A program made the position numbers and the translations under genes. Source: Mesorhizobium sp. GbtcB19 (GTDB lineage Bacteria > Pseudomonadota > Alphaproteobacteria > Rhizobiales > Rhizobiaceae). Taken from it: a DNA stretch of 64,000 nucleotides. The notes under the pieces are model-generated. The model made no database searches, was not told where the DNA came from, and worked only from the letters and a program-made list of their open reading frames with translations. The stretch lies in NCBI RefSeq assembly GCF_019091085.1, contig NZ_JAGXJY010000015.1:94049-158048 (forward strand). The letters are read 5' to 3'. Shown in pieces: positions 53,654 through 62,824 of the stretch (position 1 is the stretch's first letter; every line of letters begins with the position of its first letter).

Positions 53654-54730
53654 GTGCGGTTGAAGACAATTGTGATCATTGCCCTTGCCCTGCTGACGGC
53701 GGGCTGCGCGGGCCACCAGACGCAGGAAATCCTGGGCAGCGTCGTCGTGCCGACGCAGGCGACCGAGATCGCCGGCAACCATTCGATCTTCATCGCCACC
53801 ACGCGCAAGCGCTCGGACGACCCGAACAAGGTGTTCGACGGTGAGCGTTCGGCGACGCTCAACTATGCCCGCGTCAACGTCACCGTTCCGCCGGTCCACC
53901 AGACCGGTCAGATCGAGCGCCGCTCGCGCGGCAAATCGGACGACCCGACCAAATATTTCATGGCCTCCGAGGTCGTCGGCTACGACGCCCAGCCGAAATT
54001 CGCCAGTGCGCTCAACGCCGACATCGACGCCCGCGGCGGCCGCGTCATGGTCTTCGTGCACGGCTACAACACCGGCTTCGACGACGCCGTCTACCGGCTG
54101 ACCCAGATCGTCCACGATTCCGGCTATCCGGGCACGCCGGTGCTGTTCTCCTGGGCTTCCGGCGCCAAGACCACCGACTATGTCTACGACAAGGAAAGCG
54201 CCGCCGCCGCCCGCGATCAGCTGGAAGTGACGCTGCGGATGCTTGCACAGAGCGGCGCGCGGCGCATCGACATCGTCGCCCATTCGATGGGAACCTGGGT
54301 GACGATGGAAACGCTGCGCCAGCTCGCCATCACCGGCGACCGCGATCTCAGCGGCAAGCTCGGCGATGTGGTGCTCGCCTCGCCCGACATCGATGTCGAC
54401 GTCTTCAAGAGCCAGATGCGCCGTTACGGCAAGCCGGACAAGCCCTTCATCCTGCTGCTGTCGGACGACGACCGGGCGCTGCGACTCTCCGGCCTGATCG
54501 CGGGCTCGCGGCCGCGCGTCGGCGACTACCGGGATGCCGCCGACCTCGCCTCCTATGGCGTGACGGTCGTCGACCTTTCCAAGGTCAAGGGCGCCGACAG
54601 CTTCAACCACACCAAATTCGCCGACAATCCGATGATGGTGCAGATGATCGGTCAGCGTCTGCGCGAGGACGATGGTTTTGCCAGCGACCGCGACGTGACC
54701 GACCGCATCCGCCAGCTCGCCACCCAGTAA
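53654..54730 (+). CDS. DUF900 alpha/beta-hydrolase lipoprotein, copy 1
   Basis: The 358-residue protein has a lipoprotein leader (ALALLTAGCAG, Cys lipidation site) and a DUF900 hydrolase domain with the oxyanion part VMVFVHGYNTGFDDA and nucleophile IVAHSMGTW. Substrate unknown. GTG start (53,654). Copy 2 follows after 110 bp and shares most of its sequence pattern. Confidence 0.9.
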   Translation: MRLKTIVIIALALLTAGCAGHQTQEILGSVVVPTQATEIAGNHSIFIATTRKRSDDPNKVFDGERSATLNYARVNVTVPPVHQTGQIERRSRGKSDDPTKYFMASEVVGYDAQPKFASALNADIDARGGRVMVFVHGYNTGFDDAVYRLTQIVHDSGYPGTPVLFSWASGAKTTDYVYDKESAAAARDQLEVTLRMLAQSGARRIDIVAHSMGTWVTMETLRQLAITGDRDLSGKLGDVVLASPDIDVDVFKSQMRRYGKPDKPFILLLSDDDRALRLSGLIAGSRPRVGDYRDAADLASYGVTVVDLSKVKGADSFNHTKFADNPMMVQMIGQRLREDDGFASDRDVTDRIRQLATQ

Positions 54731-54840
54731 CGCGGTTGCGCGGCATGGTTGCCGACGTGCATTGACTTAGAACTGGACCCGGCCGCCCTCTGGCTTTATC
54801 GGAGTAGTCGGAGAGGTTTGCCGCCCTTGGGGGATCCCGG

Positions 54841-56010
54841 GTGATCATGCGTGTGAAGATCGTTGCTGGCCTTGCCTTCGCGCTCGCCCTTGCCGGCTGC
54901 GCCGGCCAGGGCGCGCATGACCTTCTCAACCGCAAGGCGGTGACGGCGAGCGCCTCCGACATCGCCGCCAAGCACGAGATCTTCGTCGCCACGACCCGCC
55001 AGCAGGCGACCAAGGATCCGCGCCAGGTTTTCGACGGCGACCGTTCGCTGACCACCAGTTATGCGCTGGTCGACGTCACCGTTCCAAAGATCCACCAGGT
55101 CGGCGCGATCGAGCGCGCCAAGGGCTCCGCCGACTCTGATCCGGCCAAGCAGTTCACCGCTACCGACGTCGTTCACTATGCGGATGCCTCGCAGTTCGCC
55201 AAAGCGGTCGGCTCCAACATTGCGATAAGCGGCGACCGCGCCCTGGTTTTCGTGCACGGCTTCAACAACGGCTTCGACGACGGCGTCTTCAGGCTGACGC
55301 AGATCGCGCATGACACCAAGTATCCGGGAACGCCGGTGCTGTTCTCATGGGCATCGAGCGCCAAGGCGACCGGCTATATCTACGACAAGGACAGCGCCAA
55401 CGCCGCGCGCGACGACCTCGAGGCGACACTAAGGATGCTTGCCAAGACGAGGGTGAAGAGCATCGACATCATCGCCCATTCGATGGGCACCTGGCTGACG
55501 ATGGAAGCGTTGCGCCAGCTCGCCATAACCGGCGACCGCGACCTGAATGGCAAGCTAGGCTATGTAGTGCTGGCCTCGCCGGACATCGACGTCGACGTCT
55601 TCAAGAAGCAGATGATCCGCTACGGCAAGCCCGACAAGCCGTTCGCCGTGCTGCTCTCAGGCGACGACCGGGCGCTGAAGCTGTCGAGCATCATTTCCGG
55701 CGACAAGCCGCGCGTCGGCGACTACGGCAATGCGGCCGATCTCGCGAGCTACGGCGTGGTCGTGGTCGACCTTACCAAGGCCAAGGGCGGCGACGGCGGC
55801 CTGAACCATGCCAAATTCGCCGACAACCCGGTTCTGGTGCAATTGCTCGGCGACCGGCTGCGCACGCCGGCGGCCTTGCGATCGACCGAAGCCGGCTCGA
55901 CGGATTTGGACAATATCGGCCAGGGTCTCGGCAAGGCCGTGGGATCGGTGGCCGAAGTTGTCATCACCACGCCGTTCAAGGTGCTGACCATAGCCACCGG
56001 CGGCGAATAA
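54841..56010 (+). CDS. DUF900 alpha/beta-hydrolase lipoprotein, copy 2
   Basis: A 389-residue paralogue of the preceding gene: lipobox FALALAGCAG, LVFVHGFNNGFDDG and IIAHSMGTW. It has an extended C-terminus of about 30 residues (QGLGKAVGSVAEVVITTPFK). Tandem duplication is clear from shared order and motifs. GTG start has GGGGGA 7 bases upstream. Confidence 0.9.
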   Translation: MIMRVKIVAGLAFALALAGCAGQGAHDLLNRKAVTASASDIAAKHEIFVATTRQQATKDPRQVFDGDRSLTTSYALVDVTVPKIHQVGAIERAKGSADSDPAKQFTATDVVHYADASQFAKAVGSNIAISGDRALVFVHGFNNGFDDGVFRLTQIAHDTKYPGTPVLFSWASSAKATGYIYDKDSANAARDDLEATLRMLAKTRVKSIDIIAHSMGTWLTMEALRQLAITGDRDLNGKLGYVVLASPDIDVDVFKKQMIRYGKPDKPFAVLLSGDDRALKLSSIISGDKPRVGDYGNAADLASYGVVVVDLTKAKGGDGGLNHAKFADNPVLVQLLGDRLRTPAALRSTEAGSTDLDNIGQGLGKAVGSVAEVVITTPFKVLTIATGGE

Positions 56011-56029
56011 GGCGAATAAGCAGCCGCCT

Positions 56030-56171
56030 AGGTATGTCGAGATTCGGGTCAGGCTGTGCCGAGAACGGTTGCTTCCGAGAACCGGAGCGGAGCGTACTTT
56101 CGGTACGTGAGCACCGGAAGCGCAGGAAGCTGCCGTTCGCAGGCCAGCCTCACCCGAATGTCGACACACCT
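56030..56171. repeat. Palindromic intergenic repeat
   Basis: AGGTATGTCGAGATTCGGGT at one end and ACCCGAATGTCGACACACCT at the other form imperfect arms; a short GTACTTTCGGTAC palindrome lies inside. Between convergent copy-2 hydrolase and adenine deaminase. Confidence 0.75.
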
Positions 56172-57987
56172 ACACGAACAGGTCGACCTTCTGGAAAGTC
56201 CTCACGTCGACCAGACCGACGTCCGAGATCCTGAGCTCCGGAATGACCACCAGCGCCAGCAGCGAGTGCTGCATATAGGCGTTGTTGAGCGAGCAGCCGA
56301 CCTTGCGCATCGCCTCGGTGAGCTGCTCCGCCTTCGCCGCGACGATCTCTGCGCGTTCGTCGGACATCAGGCCGGCGATCGGCATCTCGACCAGCGCCAG
56401 TTCCTTGCCCTTGGAGTAGAGCACCACGCCGCCGCCCACCTCGCCCAGCCTGTTGACGGCTAAAGCCATGTCCTCCTTGTTGGTGCCGACGACGATGATG
56501 TGATGCGCGTCATGCGCAACGCTCGAGGCCATCGCGCAGTCTTTCACATAGCCAAAGCCGGAGACGAAGGCGTTGGTGACGCCGCCGGTGCCGCGATGGC
56601 GCTCGACCAGCGCGATCTGGCAGACATCGTTGCGGCGATCCATCGCGACCAACCCGTCCTCGACCGGCAGATCGGCCTCCAGCGCCCGCGTCGGCGCCTG
56701 GTTCTCGATCACGCCGATCACCCGTGCCCGCACCTCGTTGGCGCCTTGGGGAGCCTGGATATCGAAATCCGACGCGGCGAGCGTCTTGCCGAGCTTGACC
56801 GTGTTCTTCGCCGACTCCGGATAGTCGTAGGCCGCAATGTCGATTTCGAGCTTGCCTGCCTTGGCCAGCCTCACACCCCGGCCATAGACCTCGTCGATCC
56901 GCATCTCGGCGAGATCGGAAACGATCAGCAGGTCGGCCAGCCGTCCGGGCGCGATCGAGCCGATCTCGCGCTCCAGCTTAAAGTGCTGGGCGGTGTTGAG
57001 CGTCGCCATCTGGATCGCCGTCACCGGCTTCAACCCCTGTTGGATGGCATGCCGCACCACGCGGTCCATATGGCCTTCATGCACCAGCGTGCCGGAATGG
57101 CTGTCATCGGTGCACAGGATGAAGCTGCGCGGGTCGACGCCGCTTTCGGTCACGGCCTTGATCTGCGCCGCGACGTCGTACCAGGCCGACCCCAGCCGCA
57201 GCATCGCCTTCATGCCCTGGCGCACACGCGCGATGGCGTCTTCGGCGCGCGTGCCTTCGTGATCGTCCTCGGCGCCTCCCGCGACATAGCCGTGGAACGG
57301 CAGGCCGAGATCGGGCGACGCATAATGCCCGCCGACCGTCTTGCCGGCCTTGACGGTCTCGGCGATCTCACCCGACATCACCGGATTGTTGGCGGCGACG
57401 CCCGGAAAATTCATCACCTCGCCAAGCCCGATGATGTTTTCCCAGGTCATCGCCTCGGCCACGTCGGCGACCGTCAATTCGGCGCCGGCATGCTCCAGTC
57501 CCGGCGCCGACGGCACGCAGGACGGCATCTGCACATGCACGTTGATCGGCATCGCGACCGCCTCGTCATGCATCAGCCGCACGCCCGGCAATCCCAGCAC
57601 ATTGGCGATCTCGTGCGGATCGATGAACATCGAGGTGGTGCCGTGCGGGATAACCGCGCGGCAGAACTCCGTCACCGTCACCATGCCGCTTTCGACATGC
57701 ATGTGCGCGTCGCACAGGCCGGGCACCAGATAACGCCCGCCGGCGTCGACGACCTTGGTCCCCTGCCCGATGGCGTGGCTGGCGTTCGGTCCGCAATAGG
57801 CGAAGCGGCCGGCGGCGATGGCGATATCGGTGCCGGGAACGATCTCGCCCGAATGGACATTCACCCAGCGCCCGTTGCGGATGACCAGATCGGCGGGCTT
57901 TCGGCCCATCGCGACATCGACCAGATGTGTCGCCACCTCCGTCCACGGTTTTGGCTTTGCGGCGCTTGTCGGCTTGGCGTTCGTCAT
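56170..57987 (-). CDS. ade: Adenine deaminase
   Basis: The 605-residue amidohydrolase has DAHMHVESGMVT and FIDPHEIANV metal sites, CTDDSHSGTLV and NTAQHFKLEREIGSIAPG, typical of bacterial adenine deaminase. It converts adenine to hypoxanthine. ATG 57,987 (MTNAKPTSAAK); a longer reading of 64 residues is unlike the family. Confidence 0.94.
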   Translation of the reverse strand: MTNAKPTSAAKPKPWTEVATHLVDVAMGRKPADLVIRNGRWVNVHSGEIVPGTDIAIAAGRFAYCGPNASHAIGQGTKVVDAGGRYLVPGLCDAHMHVESGMVTVTEFCRAVIPHGTTSMFIDPHEIANVLGLPGVRLMHDEAVAMPINVHVQMPSCVPSAPGLEHAGAELTVADVAEAMTWENIIGLGEVMNFPGVAANNPVMSGEIAETVKAGKTVGGHYASPDLGLPFHGYVAGGAEDDHEGTRAEDAIARVRQGMKAMLRLGSAWYDVAAQIKAVTESGVDPRSFILCTDDSHSGTLVHEGHMDRVVRHAIQQGLKPVTAIQMATLNTAQHFKLEREIGSIAPGRLADLLIVSDLAEMRIDEVYGRGVRLAKAGKLEIDIAAYDYPESAKNTVKLGKTLAASDFDIQAPQGANEVRARVIGVIENQAPTRALEADLPVEDGLVAMDRRNDVCQIALVERHRGTGGVTNAFVSGFGYVKDCAMASSVAHDAHHIIVVGTNKEDMALAVNRLGEVGGGVVLYSKGKELALVEMPIAGLMSDERAEIVAAKAEQLTEAMRKVGCSLNNAYMQHSLLALVVIPELRISDVGLVDVRTFQKVDLFV

Positions 57988-58238
57988 GGGCGAGTCCTCT
58001 GCATGGGCAACTGTGGCAAATGTCGGCGCGCGGAGCCAGAGCCGTCCGCTGGCATCGGGAGGAATGGTGTGCGGCAAGATCGCCACACCGACGCCCTCGG
58101 CGCGTCTGCCGGCCGTTCGAGACGGCACGGATGACGTCAGGTCGTAAACCACTGTTGCAGAGATGCAATTCCGTTTCACGCCGAATGAGACTAGTTTGCG
58201 CCAAGGAGTCTTTCGGAACCGCCATTTCGGAGTGCTCG

Positions 58239-58889
58239 ATGCGTCGGTTGACGCTCGCCAGTGCCGGCTTTCTTGCCCTGCTGTCCGGGTTTGCCTGGGC
58301 GGCGGACATGGGCGCCGATCTGCCGATGACGGCGCCTGGCTTCGACTGGACCGGCTACTACGCCGGCATGCAGGCCGGCTATGGCTGGGGCCGGTCCGAC
58401 ATCACCGTCGACGGCGGCTCGGTCAGGCCCGACATCGACGGCGGTTTCGTCGGCGGCCATATCGCGGGACTCTGGCAGTTCGATCAGGCCGTGCTCGGCG
58501 CCGAGGCCGACCTCAACTACGCCTCGATCGACGGCTCCGCCGGTCCGGCAAACGCGTTCGGCACCGACGTCAAGTGGTTCGGATCGATCAACGCCAAGGC
58601 GGGCTACGCCATGGATCGCGTGCTGCTCTACGGCATTGGCGGCGTCGCTTTCGCTGGCATCGAGACCTCGCAGGCGGCAGGCACGACGTTTTCCCGAACC
58701 AGCACCAGCACCGGCTGGACGCTCGGCGCCGGCGTCGACTACGCGTTGACCAACAATGTCGTCGTCGGCGCGCAATACCGCTACTATGATTTCGGCAAGG
58801 AGCATTTCGATGCTTCGGACACCTTCACCGACCGCGACCAGGACGTGAAGCTGCAGACGCTGGGTGTGAATTTCAGCTATAAATTCTGA
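58239..58889 (+). CDS. Outer-membrane beta-barrel protein (Omp25/RopB-like)
   Basis: The 216-residue protein has a signal peptide (ASAGFLALLSGFAWA) and an eight-strand barrel pattern with alternating aromatic residues, ending in ..LGVNFSYKF (terminal Phe). FDWTGYYAGMQAGYGWG is the typical start of the family. GGAG precedes the ATG. Confidence 0.92.
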   Translation: MRRLTLASAGFLALLSGFAWAADMGADLPMTAPGFDWTGYYAGMQAGYGWGRSDITVDGGSVRPDIDGGFVGGHIAGLWQFDQAVLGAEADLNYASIDGSAGPANAFGTDVKWFGSINAKAGYAMDRVLLYGIGGVAFAGIETSQAAGTTFSRTSTSTGWTLGAGVDYALTNNVVVGAQYRYYDFGKEHFDASDTFTDRDQDVKLQTLGVNFSYKF

Positions 58890-59150
58890 GGCTTGCCGCT
58901 GTCGCGGCAGCGCTGAAGCCTATGCCGTATTATTTTGGAAAATCAGGTGGCCGGCGCCCGCAGGGGGCGGGGGAATGGGTAGGGGCCTGATAGACGCCGG
59001 CCTCGGCGGATCGAGCCGCCTTGTGGGTTAACCTAACGGCATCCCCGCAAACCGTAATTCCGCGATCGCGCCACTTTCCAACGCGCCCCTGCTCCGCAAG
59101 CCCAGCATCAATAATGGTTAAGCCTCGACGCAAGGTTGCAATCGCACCGA

Positions 59151-59378
59151 TCAGGACCCGTCCGAAGCGATCCTTGCGGCCGGCATCGCGGCGAGGCACT
59201 CCTCCAGGCGCTGGAGTCGTGCTTTTTGCCAGCGCAGCGCGTGCGCGACCTCGTGCAGATTGCATTTGGCTTTTGAATTGGCGGCTTTGATCAGATCGCG
59301 CTCGAGCCGATCGATCTCGCGGCGCAGCTGCCGCGCCTCCTCCTCCCGCAGCCCCCGGATCCAGCCTGGCCCACGCAT
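59151..59378 (-). CDS. Small helical protein (75 aa), unknown
   Basis: MRGPGWIRGLREEEARQLRRE begins a strongly charged helical protein that could form a coiled coil. No family recognised. Frame is plausible but not certain. Confidence 0.45.
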   Translation of the reverse strand: MRGPGWIRGLREEEARQLRREIDRLERDLIKAANSKAKCNLHEVAHALRWQKARLQRLEECLAAMPAARIASDGS

Positions 59379-59568
59379 GGTTCCACCATCAAAGCCGGTT
59401 CGATGCTGGCAGACAAAGGCTAATGAGAGCGGTTTGGCGAGCTTTGCATTTTACACATCGCTAATATTAATCTGGGCATCCGAGCGCATGCTCGGCGGGC
59501 TGTGCAAAATGCGCCCGTCCGAAACATCGCTTGACGGCTCAAATCAGGCATCTGAAAAGGGCACGCCT

Positions 59569-59654
59569 GCGGACGTGGCGGAATTGGTAGACGCAAGGGA
59601 CTTAAAATCCCTCGATCTCTGATCGTACGGGTTCGATTCCCGTCGTCCGCACCA
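59569..59654 (+). tRNA. tRNA-Leu (anticodon UAA)
   Basis: Acceptor GCGGACG/CGTCCGC, anticodon loop CTTAAAA (TAA), long variable arm, CCA encoded, 86 bases. Confidence 0.97.
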
Positions 59655-59814
59655 CCCTTCGCTCCAGATGCTCGGCATGCACTTCTGCCCGCTAGCGATG
59701 CGGAGGTTTCAGGGCACGTTTCAGCGACTGGATAAAAAGCAGAACTGCTCCTTTACCCTATCTAAATTAGCAATCCGCGATACTTCCGTGATCAGCAGTC
59801 GGGGCTTGTGAAAA

Positions 59815-59991
59815 ATGCGAGTGCTAGCGAGTTTTCTGCGTGACGATTCCGGAGCAACGGCCATCGAGTATGGTTTGATTGCAGCTCTTATCGCCTTGGG
59901 AATCATGGTTGGAGCGACCTCACTGGGCGGCGCGTTAAATGCCCAATTTGTGTCGATCGCCAGCACTCTTAACGGCGCCATCGCGCCGTAA
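59815..59991 (+). CDS. Flp/Fap-type pilin subunit
   Basis: The 58-residue protein reads MRVLASFLRDDSGATAIEYG then a hydrophobic LIAALIALGIMVG helix: class III (Flp) prepilin with a processing site G-ATAIEYG. It stands alone, without pilus assembly genes here. Weak ribosome site. Confidence 0.9.
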   Translation: MRVLASFLRDDSGATAIEYGLIAALIALGIMVGATSLGGALNAQFVSIASTLNGAIAP

Positions 59992-60222
59992 GATACGCTA
60001 AGCCCACGGACAAGGCGTCCATCCCTTACGCTGCTCCGGCGTCATTGCGTGGTTTGTAAATTGCAGGTTCCGGTCATCGCGGCCGGCGGCCCGGCGCAAC
60101 GAACTGTCCGACGTGCGGCGCTATGTCTGAGATTCTGCAGGCCCCCGCGAGCCGGCAAAAGGTTACTCGATCGAAAGCTTTTCCGTGCATCAAATGGTCG
60201 AGGCGCGTGGGAAGGGCTTGGG

Positions 60223-62040
60223 ATGTCGACGATCAGGGCGATTTTTCGCCGCACCCCTGCCCCGGTCGTATTCGTCTGGCTGGGGCTCGGCGCTGTTCTG
60301 AGCCTGCTCCTGTTGCAAGGCAACATGCCCAACGGCGACGTCGACGATCTCATGAAGCTGCATGAAATCAGGCATCTTCTACAAACAGGCAATCCTTTCG
60401 ACAGAACGCTGACCGGCATCGCCCAGCCCGAACCCATGGTCTCGCACTGGCCCTGGATCGTCGATGCGCCCTATGCGCTGCTGGCCGTCGCGATGGCGCC
60501 TTTTGTCGGGATGGGAACAGCCTTATCCGCCGCCGCGTTCATCGTGCCGCTCCTGCTCCTCCTGGCCGCATTGGCCTTGCTTTTCCTGGTGATCAGGGAA
60601 TTCGAGTTCGACCATCCGGGCGCGGTGCTGGTCGTCGCCGCCTTGGCCGGGCTGCCGGCGCTTTCGGAGTTTCAGCCCTGGCGTATCGACTACCACAATC
60701 TGCAGATGCTCATCCTCCTGGGGGCGGTGCTGCTGACGATCCGTAGCGGGCAGGTTGCCGCCGGATTGAACGGCGCCCTGATGGCCCTGTCCACCGCGAT
60801 CAGCGCCGAAATGGCGCCGTTCCTTGCCCTCCCGGCCGGCTTTTACGCATTGGCATTCATCGCCGGAACGAAGGATGCGGGCAAAGACCTCAGGGCATAC
60901 GGTCTGGCGCTGGCAGCCGCCGGCATTACCGCATTCTTTCTGGTCGTAGGACCTGATGCCTACAAAAGCGCCGCTTGCGACCGTTATTCGCTTTTGCACC
61001 TCACCGCGCTTGCAGCTGCCGGCGGCGTCCTTGCAGGAGCCTCGCTGGCCGGAAGAATTGGAAGCTGGCCCATACGCGCCCTGTGCCTTTTGGCCGGCGC
61101 CGGCGCGACCGCCGCGCTGCTTGTCTTCGTCTTCCCCCAATGCACGGGCGGTCCGCTCGTCGGCCTGAGCGACTATGTTCGCGACAATTGGCTGTCGCGC
61201 ATCGAGCAGGAACGCAGCATCTTCTTCAGCCCGGACTTTCTAGGCTCCGATCGTTTCGCCCGGTTTTTCGTCGCCATTTTCGGCACGGCGGCGACATGCA
61301 TTCTGGCCATTTCCGGCACGACAAGGAAGCGAGCCTGGCGTGTCCTGGCGATCTTTTCGGCTGTCGGCCTCCTGTTGGGACTGCTCTATCTGCGGTACCT
61401 GCGGTTTTTTCCGCTCTTCGTCGGCCCCGGGGTCGCCCTGCTTGTCCATCAGGGCATTCCAGCCAGGCTGCCGCTGAGGCGCTATTTCGCAACCAGGTCC
61501 GGCGACGAGTTGCCGCGCGCCTGGCTTCTGGCCGCTCCGGGCGTGGCGATCATCGCCGCCCTTTTCCTAACCCATCTGGTCTGGCCTCCCAAGGCGGAAA
61601 AACTGATCGGCGTCGATATCGCCAGTGCCTGCGAGCAAGCCGGCGGCAGCCCGCATTTCGTCTGGCCGAAAGGCGCGAGACTGTTTTCGCCTCCAGATAT
61701 CGGGATCGTCGCCTTGGGGTCTCTCGTCGAGCTCGACGTCGTGGCCGTCCCTTTCCACACATCGGCCAAGGGCATCGAGCGCGTCCTCAGGTTTTTCGAC
61801 CCGGCTACGTCCGACCCGACACAGCTCCTCGATCAAACCAAGGCCACCCATGTCGCGGTCTGCCGTGTGGAGGAAACGGCTCTCCAGCCGGTCGAAGCCC
61901 GGTTTCCATTGGCCAGCCGGTTGGCCACGGGAAAACCTCCGGACTGGTTGACCGAATGTCCCGTCGCGGGGCCGCTGCGCGTCTATCGATATCCGGCGGC
62001 AGGCGGTCTTGCCGGCCAATGTCCTGCCATGGCCCAATGA
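60223..62040 (+). CDS. Large membrane protein, GT-C glycosyltransferase-like
   Basis: The 605-residue protein has about ten to twelve hydrophobic segments and an early acidic loop (NGDVDDLMKLHEIRHLL) plus WRIDYHNLQ, a layout resembling polyprenol-dependent GT-C transferases with a DxD-type site. A soluble C-terminal domain of about 130 residues follows. Function unproven; AAGGG lies before ATG 60,223. Confidence 0.75.
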   Translation: MSTIRAIFRRTPAPVVFVWLGLGAVLSLLLLQGNMPNGDVDDLMKLHEIRHLLQTGNPFDRTLTGIAQPEPMVSHWPWIVDAPYALLAVAMAPFVGMGTALSAAAFIVPLLLLLAALALLFLVIREFEFDHPGAVLVVAALAGLPALSEFQPWRIDYHNLQMLILLGAVLLTIRSGQVAAGLNGALMALSTAISAEMAPFLALPAGFYALAFIAGTKDAGKDLRAYGLALAAAGITAFFLVVGPDAYKSAACDRYSLLHLTALAAAGGVLAGASLAGRIGSWPIRALCLLAGAGATAALLVFVFPQCTGGPLVGLSDYVRDNWLSRIEQERSIFFSPDFLGSDRFARFFVAIFGTAATCILAISGTTRKRAWRVLAIFSAVGLLLGLLYLRYLRFFPLFVGPGVALLVHQGIPARLPLRRYFATRSGDELPRAWLLAAPGVAIIAALFLTHLVWPPKAEKLIGVDIASACEQAGGSPHFVWPKGARLFSPPDIGIVALGSLVELDVVAVPFHTSAKGIERVLRFFDPATSDPTQLLDQTKATHVAVCRVEETALQPVEARFPLASRLATGKPPDWLTECPVAGPLRVYRYPAAGGLAGQCPAMAQ

Positions 62041-62062
62041 GCGCTTGAGACGGTGACGCCGC

Positions 62063-62641
62063 TCAAGGCGTGATCGGGTTCAACTTCAGATGCTGGATCA
62101 GGATGATGGTCTTGGCGTCGATGATCCGCCCATCGGCAATGGCGGCCAGCGCCTCGTCCAACGGCATTTCCAGAACCTCGATGTCCTCGCCCTCCTCGGG
62201 CGCTCCACCGCCGGCCGAAATGCGGTCGGCCGGTGAATAACGCGCCACGAAGAACCACAGCCGCTCGGTCACGCTGCCGGGGCTCATATAGGGCGAAAAC
62301 AGCCGCTCGATATCTTTCAGGTGATAGCCGAGCTCCTCTTCCGCTTCCTTGAGGATGGCGGTTTCGGGGTCGTTTTCGTCGAGCAGGCCGGCGCAGGCCT
62401 CGATCAGGGGCTCGCGATGGCCCGTGACATAGGCCGGGAAGCGAAACTGCCGCACCAGGAGCACGGTCTGGCGCTGCGGATCGAACGGCAGGATCACCGC
62501 GCCGTCGCCGCGATCGTAGGTCTGTCGGGTCTGCGTTTCCCATTGCCCGTCGCGCCGCCGATAGTCGAGCACTGTCTTCTTCAACACCGCCCAGTCGTCC
62601 GAAAGAATTTCTTCCGAGCGGATGCGAACGCGATCTTCCAT
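62063..62641 (-). CDS. nudK: Nudix hydrolase, NudK-like
   Basis: The 192-residue enzyme has the AGLLDENDPETAILKEAEEE Nudix box continuing LGY, and YMSPGSVTERLWFFVARY as in E. coli NudK (GDP-mannose hydrolase); ADP-ribose pyrophosphatase is an alternative. ATG 62,641 (MEDRVRIRSEE). Confidence 0.9.
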   Translation of the reverse strand: MEDRVRIRSEEILSDDWAVLKKTVLDYRRRDGQWETQTRQTYDRGDGAVILPFDPQRQTVLLVRQFRFPAYVTGHREPLIEACAGLLDENDPETAILKEAEEELGYHLKDIERLFSPYMSPGSVTERLWFFVARYSPADRISAGGGAPEEGEDIEVLEMPLDEALAAIADGRIIDAKTIILIQHLKLNPITP

Positions 62642-62671
62642 GACGACCTCCGTATTGGCGGCAAAGGGATA

Positions 62672-62720
62672 GAGCAATTTCAGGAAAAATGTGAAACGGT
62701 TTTCCGTCCGCAGATCTGCG
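62672..62720. repeat. GAGCAATTCC-family repeat, copy 4
   Basis: GAGCAATTTCAGGAAAAATG and CGGTTTTCCGTCCG, more diverged copy, upstream of nudK. Confidence 0.7.
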
Positions 62721-62824
62721 CAATCCCGGAAACCGACTGGTCCAGCCGCAGTTTCACCGGCTCGTGTCTGGCGCGAAGTGTCGCGGCTGACTAGATAGCG
62801 GTATCTCTCCCAGGAGCCCGTTTC

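Noticed and set aside
56030..56171. Purine riboswitch near adenine deaminase
   Set aside because: The palindromic element lies downstream of ade, not in its 5' leader, and matches no purine riboswitch form.
56500..58134. A 544-codon plus-strand frame over adenine deaminase
   Set aside because: Antisense of ade; His/Arg/Asp-rich shadow with no domain.
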